Source: Boswellia sacra (taxonomy: Eukaryota; Streptophyta; Magnoliopsida; Sapindales; Burseraceae). Taken from it: a stretch of 64,000 bases of DNA. The DNA is taken from positions 124,001 through 188,000 of the forward strand of contig SNVD02008814.1 of NCBI GenBank assembly GCA_013180625.2, in the 5' to 3' direction. How positions within the stretch are numbered: the first letter of the stretch is position 1; each line of letters opens with the position of its first letter. Shown one piece after another: positions 49,382 to 58,975 of this stretch. The notes below the pieces were generated by a model. The model saw nothing but the letters and a program-made list of their open reading frames with translations, searched no databases and was not told the origin of the DNA. The position numbers and the translations under genes are program-made.

Positions 49382-50450
49382 GGGAAAATTGAAAAAATGG
49401 ACAAATTTAGGGGGCTGGTTTGAAAAATGGACATGTTCTGAAATATTTTCATCCCATAGACACTTTTGTGTCTAAAAGACAAAAACACCCCTGTCCTAAA
49501 ATAAATTCCCAAAACCTTGTTATTTCATATCCTTCGGACAAATTTTTTTAAGAAAGACAGTAAAGCAAGACACAGAACAACGGAAACCAGTAACAGCTCG
49601 AATCACTTAACTTCACTGTCCCGAAACAACCTCAATATCTGAAGCAGTAAGCAAAACGCGTAAGAGCAACTTTTCCTTAATCTCTCTGTAAATGGCATGA
49701 AAATTTAATGTATGTGTAGTGTTTTCGTCATTGCTCGCATTGGTAACTGACAACCGCATTATATAGCTTAAAAATGGTTTATGTATGTGAACTAAGGGTA
49801 GAGATAGTGCCGTCTGTGTGAAAAAATGCTGGAAATTGGCTGTCGGTGTGCAAAAATGGGTTTTCGCAGTCGAAGGTCGAAGAAGACGACTGTCTTCGAG
49901 TGTCTTCGAGTGTAGTCGAGTGTAGTCGAGTGTCGTCGAGTGTCGTCGAGAAGTTCTGTCGGGACCGAATCACGACAATTCGGATGGTGGTTTCGAGTGT
50001 CTAGCCATTGCCTCGATTCTAGGTTCGAGTGTTGCGTGTTCGAGTTCCGTCGAGGGTCTTGTGGATTGTCAAAAGTTCGTGTGTCGCGTGTCGAGAGTCG
50101 AGTGTAGGACGCGTGGAACCGACCTGTAGATGTCTCGAACCATTCATGTCGAGTGTTTCGAGAGTCGTGGACACCATTTTGTCGAGCTTTCGAGTAAGAG
50201 AGTCGAGTGTACAAGTTGACGAGTGTTGGACGACGAAGTTAGTCGAGTTCGAGTGTCGTGTCACATATGTCGAGTGTCGAGTGTTTTTGTCGAGTCTCGT
50301 CGAGCGTTTTGGCAGAACGCTCTTTTTTCCCACTTTTGCAAGCTATTTCATAATTATTTTTTGTCCACGGATCTTATATGATATGATATATCTCAATCAT
50401 GCAGGAAATGGAAACTTTACGCGTACTCATTGCATATAATGGTTCATGGA
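49382..50450 (+). repeat. MULE left terminal inverted repeat
   Basis: Matches the complement of 58976-59797 apart from one sizeable gap. The outer part is AT-rich. The inner part (about 49870-50300) is an irregular array of GTCGAGTGT / TCGAGTGTCGTCGAG motifs. The repeat extends beyond the transposase ATG: ATGCAGGAAATGGAAA and about 50 further bases are still recognisable in the other end. The transposase promoter, leader and first codons are therefore part of the repeat. Confidence 0.9.
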
Positions 50451-52999
50451 TTGTGCAAGAGAACGGTAGTTATTTGTATGCCGATGGGACGGGGAAGCCA
50501 TTGATAATTCGTAGATGTGCTACTTATAACGAGTTGGTTGACTGTATTAGTACTAAAATGGGTTGGGATCTTCGTAAGAAAAGAATGAGTTTAGAGGTTC
50601 AATTTTCTTGTAAGGGTGTTCTTCCAATGCCGATTCGTATTGAGACTGACGACGATGTTTCTTTTTTCATACAACATTGTTTGGAGGACCAACAATCATA
50701 TACACCGTTAGTTGTTAAAGTTGAAGATAGGGAGAAGCAAAGACAGAGGTCAGGGTCAGGATCCGATGCAATCCGTTGGCGAGAAGGATGTTCTCATCCC
50801 TCATTCTTTCGTTCAGCAAGTGGGAGCAACCAATTAAGTGAGTCTACTCCTGTTTGTGGACAACCAGAATTGAATGACGATGTTGGCGTTGAATTTGAGC
50901 AGTGTTTAGGGCATGCGGGGCATGAGTCATTTGGGGTAGGGGTGTTATTTCAAAATGAAGAAGGAGTGCCTCCATCGATGCCATCGAGATTGGTACGTCA
51001 TCTTGACAGCATTAGAGAGTTTGAGAGTGTAGGTAATATTGATGATGTTAATGATGACGATGGTGGGAATGAATATTGCGAAGATACTGACGATGGTGGT
51101 GATGATGTTCGTGTGCATGTTGACGATGACAATAATGATTACACGGTTCATATTGAGAATGATGTTGAGGGATTGGATGATTTTGTTGTTGATGGGCACA
51201 ATGTAGCCGGTTCACATTTCGATAATGAGGGAGAACGGGAGATCTTGAATGATGTGAACCAGGATGAGCCGTTTACCGTGCCTTATCCAATTCACTCCAC
51301 ACCTACCGTGCCTCCTCCAATTCACTCCACACCTACTCGTCCAGTATATGGCCATCAGGAAGATCCGATGTCGAATAATGACAGCTCTCAGGCTAACACA
51401 TTCAGGTGGATGCCGCCTATCGTCCATCCACCCTCCACAGATGCCGATGATGCCTCATCATTTGTAGTTGACGAGATTGAGGTTGGGGTTGGACAGATGT
51501 TTAACAGCAAAACGGAGCTTCGAGAGAAGTTAGCGATGTTGGCATTAAGACGAAACTTTCAATTCAAGGTGAGGAACTCCAACGCCACAAGGTTTGAGGT
51601 TGTATGTCGTGCTGAATCTTGTAAATGGCGTTTACGTGCCATAAAGGTGGCCGATTCACATTTCTTCCAAGTGAAAACGTATAAGAACCACCACACGTGC
51701 TCCGGAGCCGGACTTCACCCAGTTCACAAACAGGCAACTGCACATGTCATTGGCAAACATATTAAGAGCAAATTCGTTGAGGCATCGAGAATATATCGTC
51801 CAAAGGATATTATGTCCGATGTTCAGGAGTCATTGGGTGTTAACATCACGTACAATAAGGCATGGAGGGCAAAGGAGGTAGCTTTGCAAGAACTTCACGG
51901 ATCTCATGATGAATCATTCACACTACTCCCTCAGTACATGTACATGATTGAGAAAGCAAACCCGGGGACCAAAACGTCGTTAGAAACTGATGAGGATAAC
52001 CATTTCAGATACTTTTTCATGAGTATGGGGGCCTCGATTGCTGGATTTGCATCGTCAATTAGGCCAGTTATTGCAGTTGATGGTTCCTTTTTAAAAGGGA
52101 AATATAGGGGTACAATGTTTTTGGCTTCTTGTATGGATGGTAATAAACAAATATACCCCTTGGCATTTGGAATTGGGCATTCTGAAAATGATGACTCCTG
52201 GAACTGGTTCATGAGACAGTTGCGTGATCATGTTGTACAAAATGTCCGAGATCTTGTCTTCATTTCTGACCGTCATCGTAGTATTGAACGTGCTGTGGTT
52301 GCAGTTTTTCCTAATGCACTGCATGGATTGTGCACTCATCATCTCAAGGGTAACTTGAAGGCAACGTTCAAGGACAAGACTTTGTTGGAATTGTACTACC
52401 GCGCTGCAAGGACATATCATTGTGCTGATTTCAACTATCATATGCGACAAATTGAATCGCATATGCCAGCAGCAGCAACTTATCTTCAAGAGATCGGAGT
52501 CGAGAAATGGGCACGTTCACAGTTTCATGGTCGGCGGTATAACATAATGACAACAAATATAGCTGAGTCGATGAACAGCTGTTTGCGACACCATCGATTC
52601 CTCCCGGTGACGTTGTTAGCTGATTATTTTCGGGCCAACTTGCAGAAATGGTTCTATGAGCGTCGACAGCTATTTGCTAACTCAGAATCACATCTCTCAC
52701 CCTGGGCAAACAAGTTGATGAATGAGCGTTTAAAAGAAGGAGATCGTATGAGGGTTAGTGGTATATCTCTTACTATGTATGAGGTTAGAGGCAACGACCG
52801 TGTTTGCATAGTTGACATGCACGCGCGTACATGCACGTGCCGTGTGTTTGATCTTGACCAGCTTCCGTGTGCACATGTATTAGCGGTATGCAAACGTATG
52901 AATCTCCTTACATGCCATGATTACTGTGCCCATTGGTATACCACCGAAACATTGTTACATGCATATGCTCTTCCTACGAAAAGACATTGGGCTCGATGA
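50399..52999 (+). CDS. MULE (MURA/MuDR-type) transposase, 866 aa
   Basis: Catalyses cut-and-paste movement of the element. Domains in order: a PB1-like N-terminal domain (METLRVLIAYNGSWIVQENG to about residue 115); an acidic low-complexity stretch (about 200-300); a MuDR DNA-binding domain (FNSKTELREKLAMLALRRNF and ESCKWRLRAIK); and the MULE DDE domain. In that last domain the likely catalytic residues are D561 (VIAVDGSFLKGKYRG), D624 (VFISDRHRSIERAV) and E723 (NIAESMNSCLR). A SWIM zinc finger follows, C812-x-C814-x9-C824-x-H826. The frame is a single exon without stops and every key residue is present, so it may be functional. The first ATG is immediately followed by a second (MQEM); either could start. 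The first 17 or so codons lie within the terminal inverted repeat. The stop overlaps the ATG of the next gene. Confidence 0.93.
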   Translation: MQEMETLRVLIAYNGSWIVQENGSYLYADGTGKPLIIRRCATYNELVDCISTKMGWDLRKKRMSLEVQFSCKGVLPMPIRIETDDDVSFFIQHCLEDQQSYTPLVVKVEDREKQRQRSGSGSDAIRWREGCSHPSFFRSASGSNQLSESTPVCGQPELNDDVGVEFEQCLGHAGHESFGVGVLFQNEEGVPPSMPSRLVRHLDSIREFESVGNIDDVNDDDGGNEYCEDTDDGGDDVRVHVDDDNNDYTVHIENDVEGLDDFVVDGHNVAGSHFDNEGEREILNDVNQDEPFTVPYPIHSTPTVPPPIHSTPTRPVYGHQEDPMSNNDSSQANTFRWMPPIVHPPSTDADDASSFVVDEIEVGVGQMFNSKTELREKLAMLALRRNFQFKVRNSNATRFEVVCRAESCKWRLRAIKVADSHFFQVKTYKNHHTCSGAGLHPVHKQATAHVIGKHIKSKFVEASRIYRPKDIMSDVQESLGVNITYNKAWRAKEVALQELHGSHDESFTLLPQYMYMIEKANPGTKTSLETDEDNHFRYFFMSMGASIAGFASSIRPVIAVDGSFLKGKYRGTMFLASCMDGNKQIYPLAFGIGHSENDDSWNWFMRQLRDHVVQNVRDLVFISDRHRSIERAVVAVFPNALHGLCTHHLKGNLKATFKDKTLLELYYRAARTYHCADFNYHMRQIESHMPAAATYLQEIGVEKWARSQFHGRRYNIMTTNIAESMNSCLRHHRFLPVTLLADYFRANLQKWFYERRQLFANSESHLSPWANKLMNERLKEGDRMRVSGISLTMYEVRGNDRVCIVDMHARTCTCRVFDLDQLPCAHVLAVCKRMNLLTCHDYCAHWYTTETLLHAYALPTKRHWAR

Positions 53000-55900
53000 A
53001 GAGGGCTTTGGTTGGGAGGTTAGAAAATTACAAGAGGCGAGCCCAAGCGAAGACGAGGCAGGTGGAGCGCTATAACTTGGAGGGGTGCCCGTACGCCTTT
53101 CAGGTACGTTCTGCTATCCATGAGTGTGACCGTGTTGATTTCTGTTTGATGTAATTTTAGTCCATGTCACTAACTAACCTGTTCGATGTAATTAAGGTTT
53201 GGTTGTACGAGGCCGTGCCTTACTTTGGCACACATTTTGGTACAGTGCCACAGGAATGCGCGGCGAGGATACCACGGTTGTTGAAGTGGGAGACAGTTAA
53301 GACCCCGTCCCAGAACGCTACCTACACTGATATACTGAGGGTTAGGAGGCGGGTTAGTACGAATCCTGTGTTACATCGAATTGTCTTGTTTTTTGTTCAA
53401 CCAAAAACTGATAACAGTTTCGCGTGATCTGATTATATGTTGACGCAGGCTAGGCCGCTCGTCGTTTTAGAGCCGTCCGTTGTGGAGCAGCAGACGGAGT
53501 GGTATGCACGGCTCAATGAAGTAGTTGGCATCCGTAGAGGTGCACATGTGGCTTGGGCAACAGCTACGGATGCTCCTTTACTGGCGGCGGAGAGCATTGA
53601 GCCACTTCCTGCTGAGGCGGCTGCAGCTCCACCTCCGGAGGGACCAGCAGCTCCACCTCCGGAGGGACCAGCAGCTCCACCTCCGGAGGTCCACATCCAG
53701 AGGGTCCAGCAGGACCACCCCCTGAGGGACCGGGACCAGCAGCTCCACCTCCGGAGGGTCCATCAGCACCACCTCCGGAGGGTCTGCCAGCTCCACCTCC
53801 TGAGGGACCGGGACCAGCAGCTCCACCTCCGGAGGGTCCATCAGCACCACCTCCGGAGGGTCCGCCAGCTCCACCTCCGGAGGGTCCATCAGCACCACCT
53901 CCGGAGGGTCTGCCAGCTCCACCTCCTGAGGGACCGTCAGCTCCACCTCCTGAGCTCTCATCCGCTTCACCTCCTGCTGGCATCAGTTCCCCTGTTGACC
54001 CGGATGTGGTTGCAGCAACAGACACGGACAGTCCTGACATGGACGTAGGGCCTGGCAGTCCACCGCTGGAGCCTTTAAGTCCACTGCCAGAGCCGTTCCA
54101 TAGTTCCGGAGCTCCAGGAGCATCGACGACGGCGTCGGGTCGGCAGGTAAGAAATGCCAGTCGGCATTAATATTCTTGTACGTATACATTTGCTGCTCTG
54201 TTGGTTAATGAAGACCCTTGTTACAATTCTCATGCAGGTGCCGCCGGTCCATGACGACTTCCAGAGCACAGTTTTGCGTGAACTTGCTCTGTTACGGGCG
54301 GAGAACAGGGAAATGCGTGAGGAGATAGCTCGTCTCCGCGAGGCCGTTCTGGACCTCGGTGCGAACTTCGGAAACGATGACACGGTACTTTCCAATATTT
54401 ACATACTGGATTTTGACCTGTTCCACACACGCTTAAGCTGATGGTTATGTTTGTCTGATTTCAGGATTCAGATGCTGATTCCGACGGAGGTCCGGGTGAT
54501 GACGGTGATGGTCCGCCGCCCGCGATTCCTGATTCCGTTAACCGGAATGTTCCTGCAGCCGATGCTCCTCCGGCAGCCTTAGTTTCACGCAGGGGTCGCC
54601 GCCTCCTACCAGCAAAGCATAAGCGGAGCCCCTTTGTCAGTCCACCAGGTAGGAAGAGGCCGAGGGTTCAGCAGCAGGAGGAAGCCACTGACCAGCAGCA
54701 GCCACAGCCCTCGGAGGAAGCCGCAGACCAGCAGCAGCCACAGTCAGAGGCCCCTTTACAATCCGAGGCGCCTATTGCTCAGTCGGAAGACAATCGATCT
54801 CAGTGGCCATCAGCAGATGTAGGAACTGGTCTCATTTTGTGCCCTCCGGTTCCACTTTTCGACCCACGTGCCCTGATAGCAGAAGTTGACATGAAGGGAT
54901 TCCACGCGTGGCTGGCGGACGACACCAGAACAGATCGCGCTGAGTTGGCAGTCTTCAGCGCAGATCGTAAGTTCTTCACGACGCTGATCAGCCCATCAGA
55001 ATGGCTTGAAGCTGAGGTACTTTCATATCATCTCTGGCTGTCGAATATTGCTATATACAATTGGATTCCTTATTGATAGCAATTGTTGTTTTCAGCACAT
55101 AGACAGCTACTTGTGGGTTCTACGGTGCAGAGCTCGCGCCGTGACCAGACCTGGTGTACAGAGGTCTGCTTTCCTCGACACCACTTTTTGGGTACGTAAA
55201 TCGTAGACATCTTACATTAACAATTTGTCACTTGAAATTTATGATTCCTTCAATGCGCTAACTGAACTCATGAACTTGCAGTTGAAATTGAAGTCGTTGT
55301 GGGCGCTATACTCGGAAAGATTGGACGACATTACCTGGGCAAATGAGGAGGACATGGTCCAGTATATCCTAGGACAGGTGCCCCTCGCTGGAACACCATG
55401 GGTCGACGTTGACAGGGTGAGAACATTTATATTCACTGAATTAGCATGTGCCATCTTATTTAAAATGTTGTGATTCATTTCCATTTCCGTGTTGTCAATT
55501 CGTTTTCAGCTCTATCTCCCAGTACACCTCACCGATGATCATTGGGTGGCAGCAGAGGTGCATTTGAATCGCCGTCAGATTTCCATATACGACTCATCTA
55601 TTGGGCATACTTCTACGGACATAGTCATGCAGACAGTCCGGTGCCTCGCTGAGCTACTACCCCGTATGGTGTCAATGGAGGTTTACGGTATTCCTGACTA
55701 TCCCACAACCCCATTTGACATTATGCGAATCGAGGACGTGGAGCAGGTGCCACAGCAGGAGCCTGGGGGAGGGGCATGCGGCGTGTACTGTTTGAAGTAC
55801 ATCGAGTTCCTAGCGGGGGGCGTTCCACTGACCGAGATTAAGGCATTCCAGGACGACGAATGCCGGGAGAGAATGGCATTACATCTTTGGCTCAGCCGCG

Positions 55901-56091
55901 AAAACCCACAAGAGGCGGCCCCGCCCATCCTGGTGCCCTACGACATCAAGGCGCTGTTGCCTCAACCGGTAGTGCCTGCTGATGTTGCAGCTGCTGATGT
56001 TGCAGGCACTACCGCGACTGGACATGATGTGTCAGGAGATGTTATGACCACTATTGCCCATGACGACGTTGATTCAGCGAAGGTCAAGTAG
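52996..56091 (+). CDS. Ulp1-family (C48) cysteine protease gene of the MULE, eight exons, one frameshift
   Basis: Exons read from splice sites: 52996-53103, 53197-53352, 53449-54146, 54238-54384, 54465-55016, 55096-55191, 55282-55416 and 55510-56091. Exons 1-2 encode the end of a DUF1985-like region (YNLEGCPYAFQVWLYEAVPY). Exon 3 is a proline-rich minisatellite (PPPEGPSAPPPEGL repeats). Exon 4 is a short coiled coil (LRELALLRAENREMREEIAR). Exon 5 is Gln/Glu/Pro-rich with a basic patch (GRRLLPAKHKRS). Exons 6-8 are the protease: TDDHWVAAEVHLNRRQISIY (His, then Asp in YDSS) and EPGGGACGVYCLKYIEF (active Cys, with an upstream QQ as the oxyanion Gln). Such enzymes remove SUMO or related modifiers. 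Every exon is in phase except exon 3, where one G appears to be missing at about 53688. The N-terminal half of DUF1985 is absent. Confidence 0.82.
53590..53960 (+). repeat. Proline-rich minisatellite in the Ulp1 gene
   Basis: Units of 18-36 bp built on GCTCCACCTCCGGAGGGTCC are repeated about ten times, with GGACCGGGACCAGCA spacers in some units. In the coding frame this gives APPPEGP repeats. The array is GC-rich and produces long open frames in all six frames, which are artefacts. The one-base deletion that shifts the frame is inside the array (about 53688). Confidence 0.9.
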
Positions 56092-56310
56092 CAGCCGAGC
56101 ACGTTGGGACCATGAGATCACCTATTTTTTTTGTATATATTATGTTTAGTTAAACAAAATTGTTTTTTTTTTTTTTTGTTTTTGGACACTAACACATTAT
56201 TGTATAGTACATGTTTTTTATAGTAGCACATGGTTACGATGTATAGTTGTACGAAAACTTGTAAATACACAATATTCTATAGTGACATTATTTAATGGAC
56301 TAATCACACA
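56092..56310. other. Ulp1 gene 3' untranslated region
   Basis: AT-rich sequence after the stop codon with a long T run at about 56162-56178. No coding signal. It ends where the inner inverted repeat begins. Confidence 0.5.
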
Positions 56311-56599
56311 TACCTCCCCTGGGCTTTAGCTTAATTTCATTCATAAACACTGTTTACCATTTTCCATTATACGATACCCCTTACTTTTTTGAAATTATTC
56401 ATCGAAACCCCTTCCGTCAGTTTTGCCGTTAATTGTATGAAAATAAATGTAATGAATAAGGGAAAAAAAGTAAACCCATCTAATTAGTTCTGCTGGCCAG
56501 TCTCACGGGAGCTGCTCACAGAACCCAAGTGCTCTTCGCTGCCTCCCCTGCACTGCGCACGCTGATAGCAAGAGTTCAGTTGAGTTGAGTTGATGCAAA

Positions 56600-56840
56600 A
56601 TGAAGTTTAACATAGCAAACCCAACCACTGGTTGCCACAACAAGCTTGAGATAGATGACGATCAGAAGCCCGAGTCTTTTTAGATAGGAGGAGCTCCCAA
56701 GAATTTAGTACAGATGCTCTGGGGTCTACAATTCATGGATATGTTTTTAAGATCATGGGAGGCTGCGACAAGCAAGGATTCCCAATGGAACTGGGAGTTC
56801 TGACTCCTGGTCGTGTTCATCTTTTGCTTCAAAGAGGAAC
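56600..56840 (+). pseudogene. RPS6: Ribosomal protein eS6 retrocopy, 5' part
   Basis: ATG at 56600 begins MKFNIANPTTGC then KLEIDDDQK, the start of cytosolic ribosomal protein eS6. Further on, in shifting frames, come remnants matching [19 protein letters not shown] and G-V-L-T-P-G-R-V. There are no introns where plant RPS6 genes normally have several, so this derives from mRNA. A TAG soon after the start and frame slips make it non-coding. It stops at 56840 (reading R-G-T) and continues at 58529. Confidence 0.88.
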
Positions 56841-57639
56841 CTGTTGACCCAGGTATGGCAACCCAAGAGGGGGGGTGATTTGGGTTTTTATTTATCAAAA
56901 TGGATTTGTAAAACTTTTCTTGAATAACCAAAATTAGTTTACTCTATCTTTATTAGTTTACTCTTTCTTTAGGAATAAAGGTGAAGAATATGAAATTAGA
57001 AGTTATGAAAGATGCAAAGAGAATAACAATAACGAACAATCACAAGTGCAAGTAAATATAAAGAGATAGCGATAGAGAGAGTGCAAACTCAATTTACGTG
57101 GTTCGGCAAATCTTGCCTACGTCCACGGGCTCCTAGCTCCAAGCTAGGCTTTCCACTGAGTTGTAAAAATCTTTACAACTTGCTTGATGAACAACAACAC
57201 CAAGACTTTTTCTTCAACTCTTGACAACACTACACCAAGAGTTCTTCTTGATGAACAACCTCACCGAGGTAACTTTCTTCAACTCTTCATAACACCACAC
57301 CAAGAGTTCTCTCAAGGATAACTTTTATCCTTTACAAGGAGATCTCACTCTCACCACAGTACAAGAACGAATAAAAAAACAGCAGCCACAAAAGCACAAC
57401 TCTATTCAAAGAGTAGATAAAGAATATAAAAGTTCTGTAGACTTGATATTTCTCTTGTTTTTTGCTTGCTAGATGCCTCTCTTGCTCTGTTTGAATCCAT
57501 GGGAGAAGGGCTCCTTTTATAGGCAATTTGATTGAACTTAATCAAGTTAAGACACCAACTCCAAATTTTCTGCCCACCATAAAAAACGTAATCTTGTCTG
57601 CCACTTTTTTCAATGTTCTGTTTGAAATTTGAAAATCTG

Positions 57640-58270
57640 CAACAACCAAGTCATTTGGATATTTGTAGCTCAAGATATGGCCAAAACACCATTCGGCGCT
57701 CATGTGAATTGATTTTTCTTCCATATGTCAGTCCACCGATTTGCATGTGTATTATGTCGGCCTTCCGTTTCAAATTTGAATTTCTTCAAAGAATATAAAA
57801 TGTGATCCATTGAATCATCTTTCCAATGCCACAAGAATCAAGTCATTTGGATATCTCTAGCTCAAGATATGGATAACAAATCATTCGGTACTCATATGAG
57901 TTGATTTTTCTTCTCTGTGTCAGTCCACCAAATTGCATGTCAATTATGTCGGCCTTCCATTTGAAATTTGAATTTCTTCTAAACATATAAAATGTGCCCC
58001 ATTAAGTCCTTTTTTCAATGCCACAATAATCAAGTCATTTTTATATTTCTATCTCAAGATATGTCCAAAAGAGTATTCGGTGCTCATGTCAGTTGCTTCC
58101 GTTTGTCTTTCAAATTGCATAATAATTTGGACAACCTTACACTTGAAATTTGAATTTCTTTAAAACGTATGAAATGTTATAAATTGAGTAAACTTTCCAA
58201 AGGGTCAAGAATCACTTCATTTGGACATCTGTAGAAAAATATATGACCAATTGATTGAACATTGCTCATG
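57640..58270. repeat. Degenerate tandem repeat of about 190 bp
   Basis: A unit starting near CAAGTCATTTGGATAT and containing CTCAAGATATGG, TTCGGTGCTCATG, TGTCAGTCCACC, TATGTCGGCCTTCC and TTTGAAATTTGAATTTCTT is repeated. Starts are near 57645, 57839, 58029 and 58210, each copy diverging by substitutions and small gaps. Confidence 0.8.
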
Positions 58271-58304
58271 TAACGCATTCCTTGAATCAAATCTTGTTCT
58301 TCAA

Positions 58305-58395
58305 CTTTTGTGCCTTTAACATGTAGTATTCTCCTTTGGCTTCAACACTACTTTTGTGCCTTAACATGTAGTATTCTCCTTTGGCTTCAACACTT
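58305..58395. repeat. 46-bp direct duplication
   Basis: CTTTTGTGCCTTTAACATG through GGCTTCAACACT occurs at 58305-58350 and again at 58351-58395, nearly identical. Confidence 0.85.
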
Positions 58396-58528
58396 CATTT
58401 TAATAAGCCCCATCTTGATTTTGCAATTATTTCAATAATCTTATTCTTGCGCATAAATATAATCTCAATGAATCAATGTGTATTGTTATCATCAAAATTA
58501 TCATGTAGCCTTAGGGCTAACAATCTCC

Positions 58529-58807
58529 CCTTGCTTCAGAGGTTATGGAAGGCGCAATGGAGAGCGAACGAGGAAATCTGTTCGTGGATGCATTGTAAAT
58601 CAAGATCTGTCTGTATTGAACTTGGTTATAGTTAAGAAGGATGAGAACGATCTACCTGGGTTGACAGACAGTGGAAACCCAACGATGAGCGGTCCAAAAA
58701 GGGTATCCCAAATTAGGAAGCTTTTTAGCCTCTCAAAGGAGGATGATGTTCGGAAGTATGTGAACACCTACCACACAACATTCACAACAATATCTGGCAA
58801 GAAAGTT
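58529..58807 (+). pseudogene. RPS6: Ribosomal protein eS6 retrocopy, 3' part
   Basis: Continues the eS6 sequence from the block at 56600: [20 protein letters not shown], then [20 protein letters not shown], then [18 protein letters not shown] and SGKKV. It is one open frame of about 93 codons with several substitutions at positions that are normally invariant. The C-terminal third of eS6 is missing; sequence passes directly into the inner inverted repeat after GKKV. Confidence 0.9.
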
Positions 58808-58975
58808 AGGGGTACCGTATGATGTCACTTAACGGCAAAACTGACAGAAGGGGTGCCCATGATGAATTTCGAAAAAGTCAGGGCTACCGTATGATGAAAT
58901 GTAACAAACAGTGTTTCCGAATGAAATTAAGTCAAAACCTTTGGTGGGGGGGGGGGTGTTTCTCGTGTTTTCTGG

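Larger units (their letters stand above)
56841..58528. mobile_element. Unclassified repeat inserted in the eS6 retrocopy, about 1.69 kb
   Basis: It begins CTGTTGACCCAGGTATGGCA then CCCAAGAGGGGGGGTGA, and ends GGGCTAACAATCTCCCC. Both are ends I associate with a common family of non-coding plant repeats, and there is also a TTTACGTGGTTCGGC motif at about 57095. It may be LTR-derived, but no target duplication or coding region is visible. The middle (57640-58270) is a tandem array of a degenerate unit of about 190 bp. A 46-bp direct duplication lies at 58305-58395. Confidence 0.6.
56311..58956. mobile_element. Inner element with inverted repeats carrying an eS6 retrocopy
   Basis: About 135-150 bp at 56311-56446 is complementary, with mismatches, to 58809-58956. 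Shared landmarks are TTAATTTCATTC, AACACTGTTT, TTTTTGAAATT / AATTTCGAAAAAG, and TCAGTTTTGCCGTTAA / TTAACGGCAAAACTGA. Between them is an intronless ribosomal protein S6 sequence split by another repeat. The ends resemble non-autonomous TIR elements common in plants. I could not find a target duplication, so whether this was a separate insertion into the MULE or part of its own capture is open. Confidence 0.65.

Noticed and set aside
49870..50300. CRISPR-like appearance of regularly recurring TCGAG motifs
   Set aside because: Motif spacing is irregular, there are no unique spacers of constant length, the array is mirrored in the other terminal repeat, and this is a plant genome.
53564..54040. 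Glycine-rich 158-aa open frame on the minus strand, and several other long frames in this region
   Set aside because: They are antisense or out-of-frame readings of the GC-rich proline-coding minisatellite of the Ulp1 gene; a repeat with a period divisible by three opens all frames.
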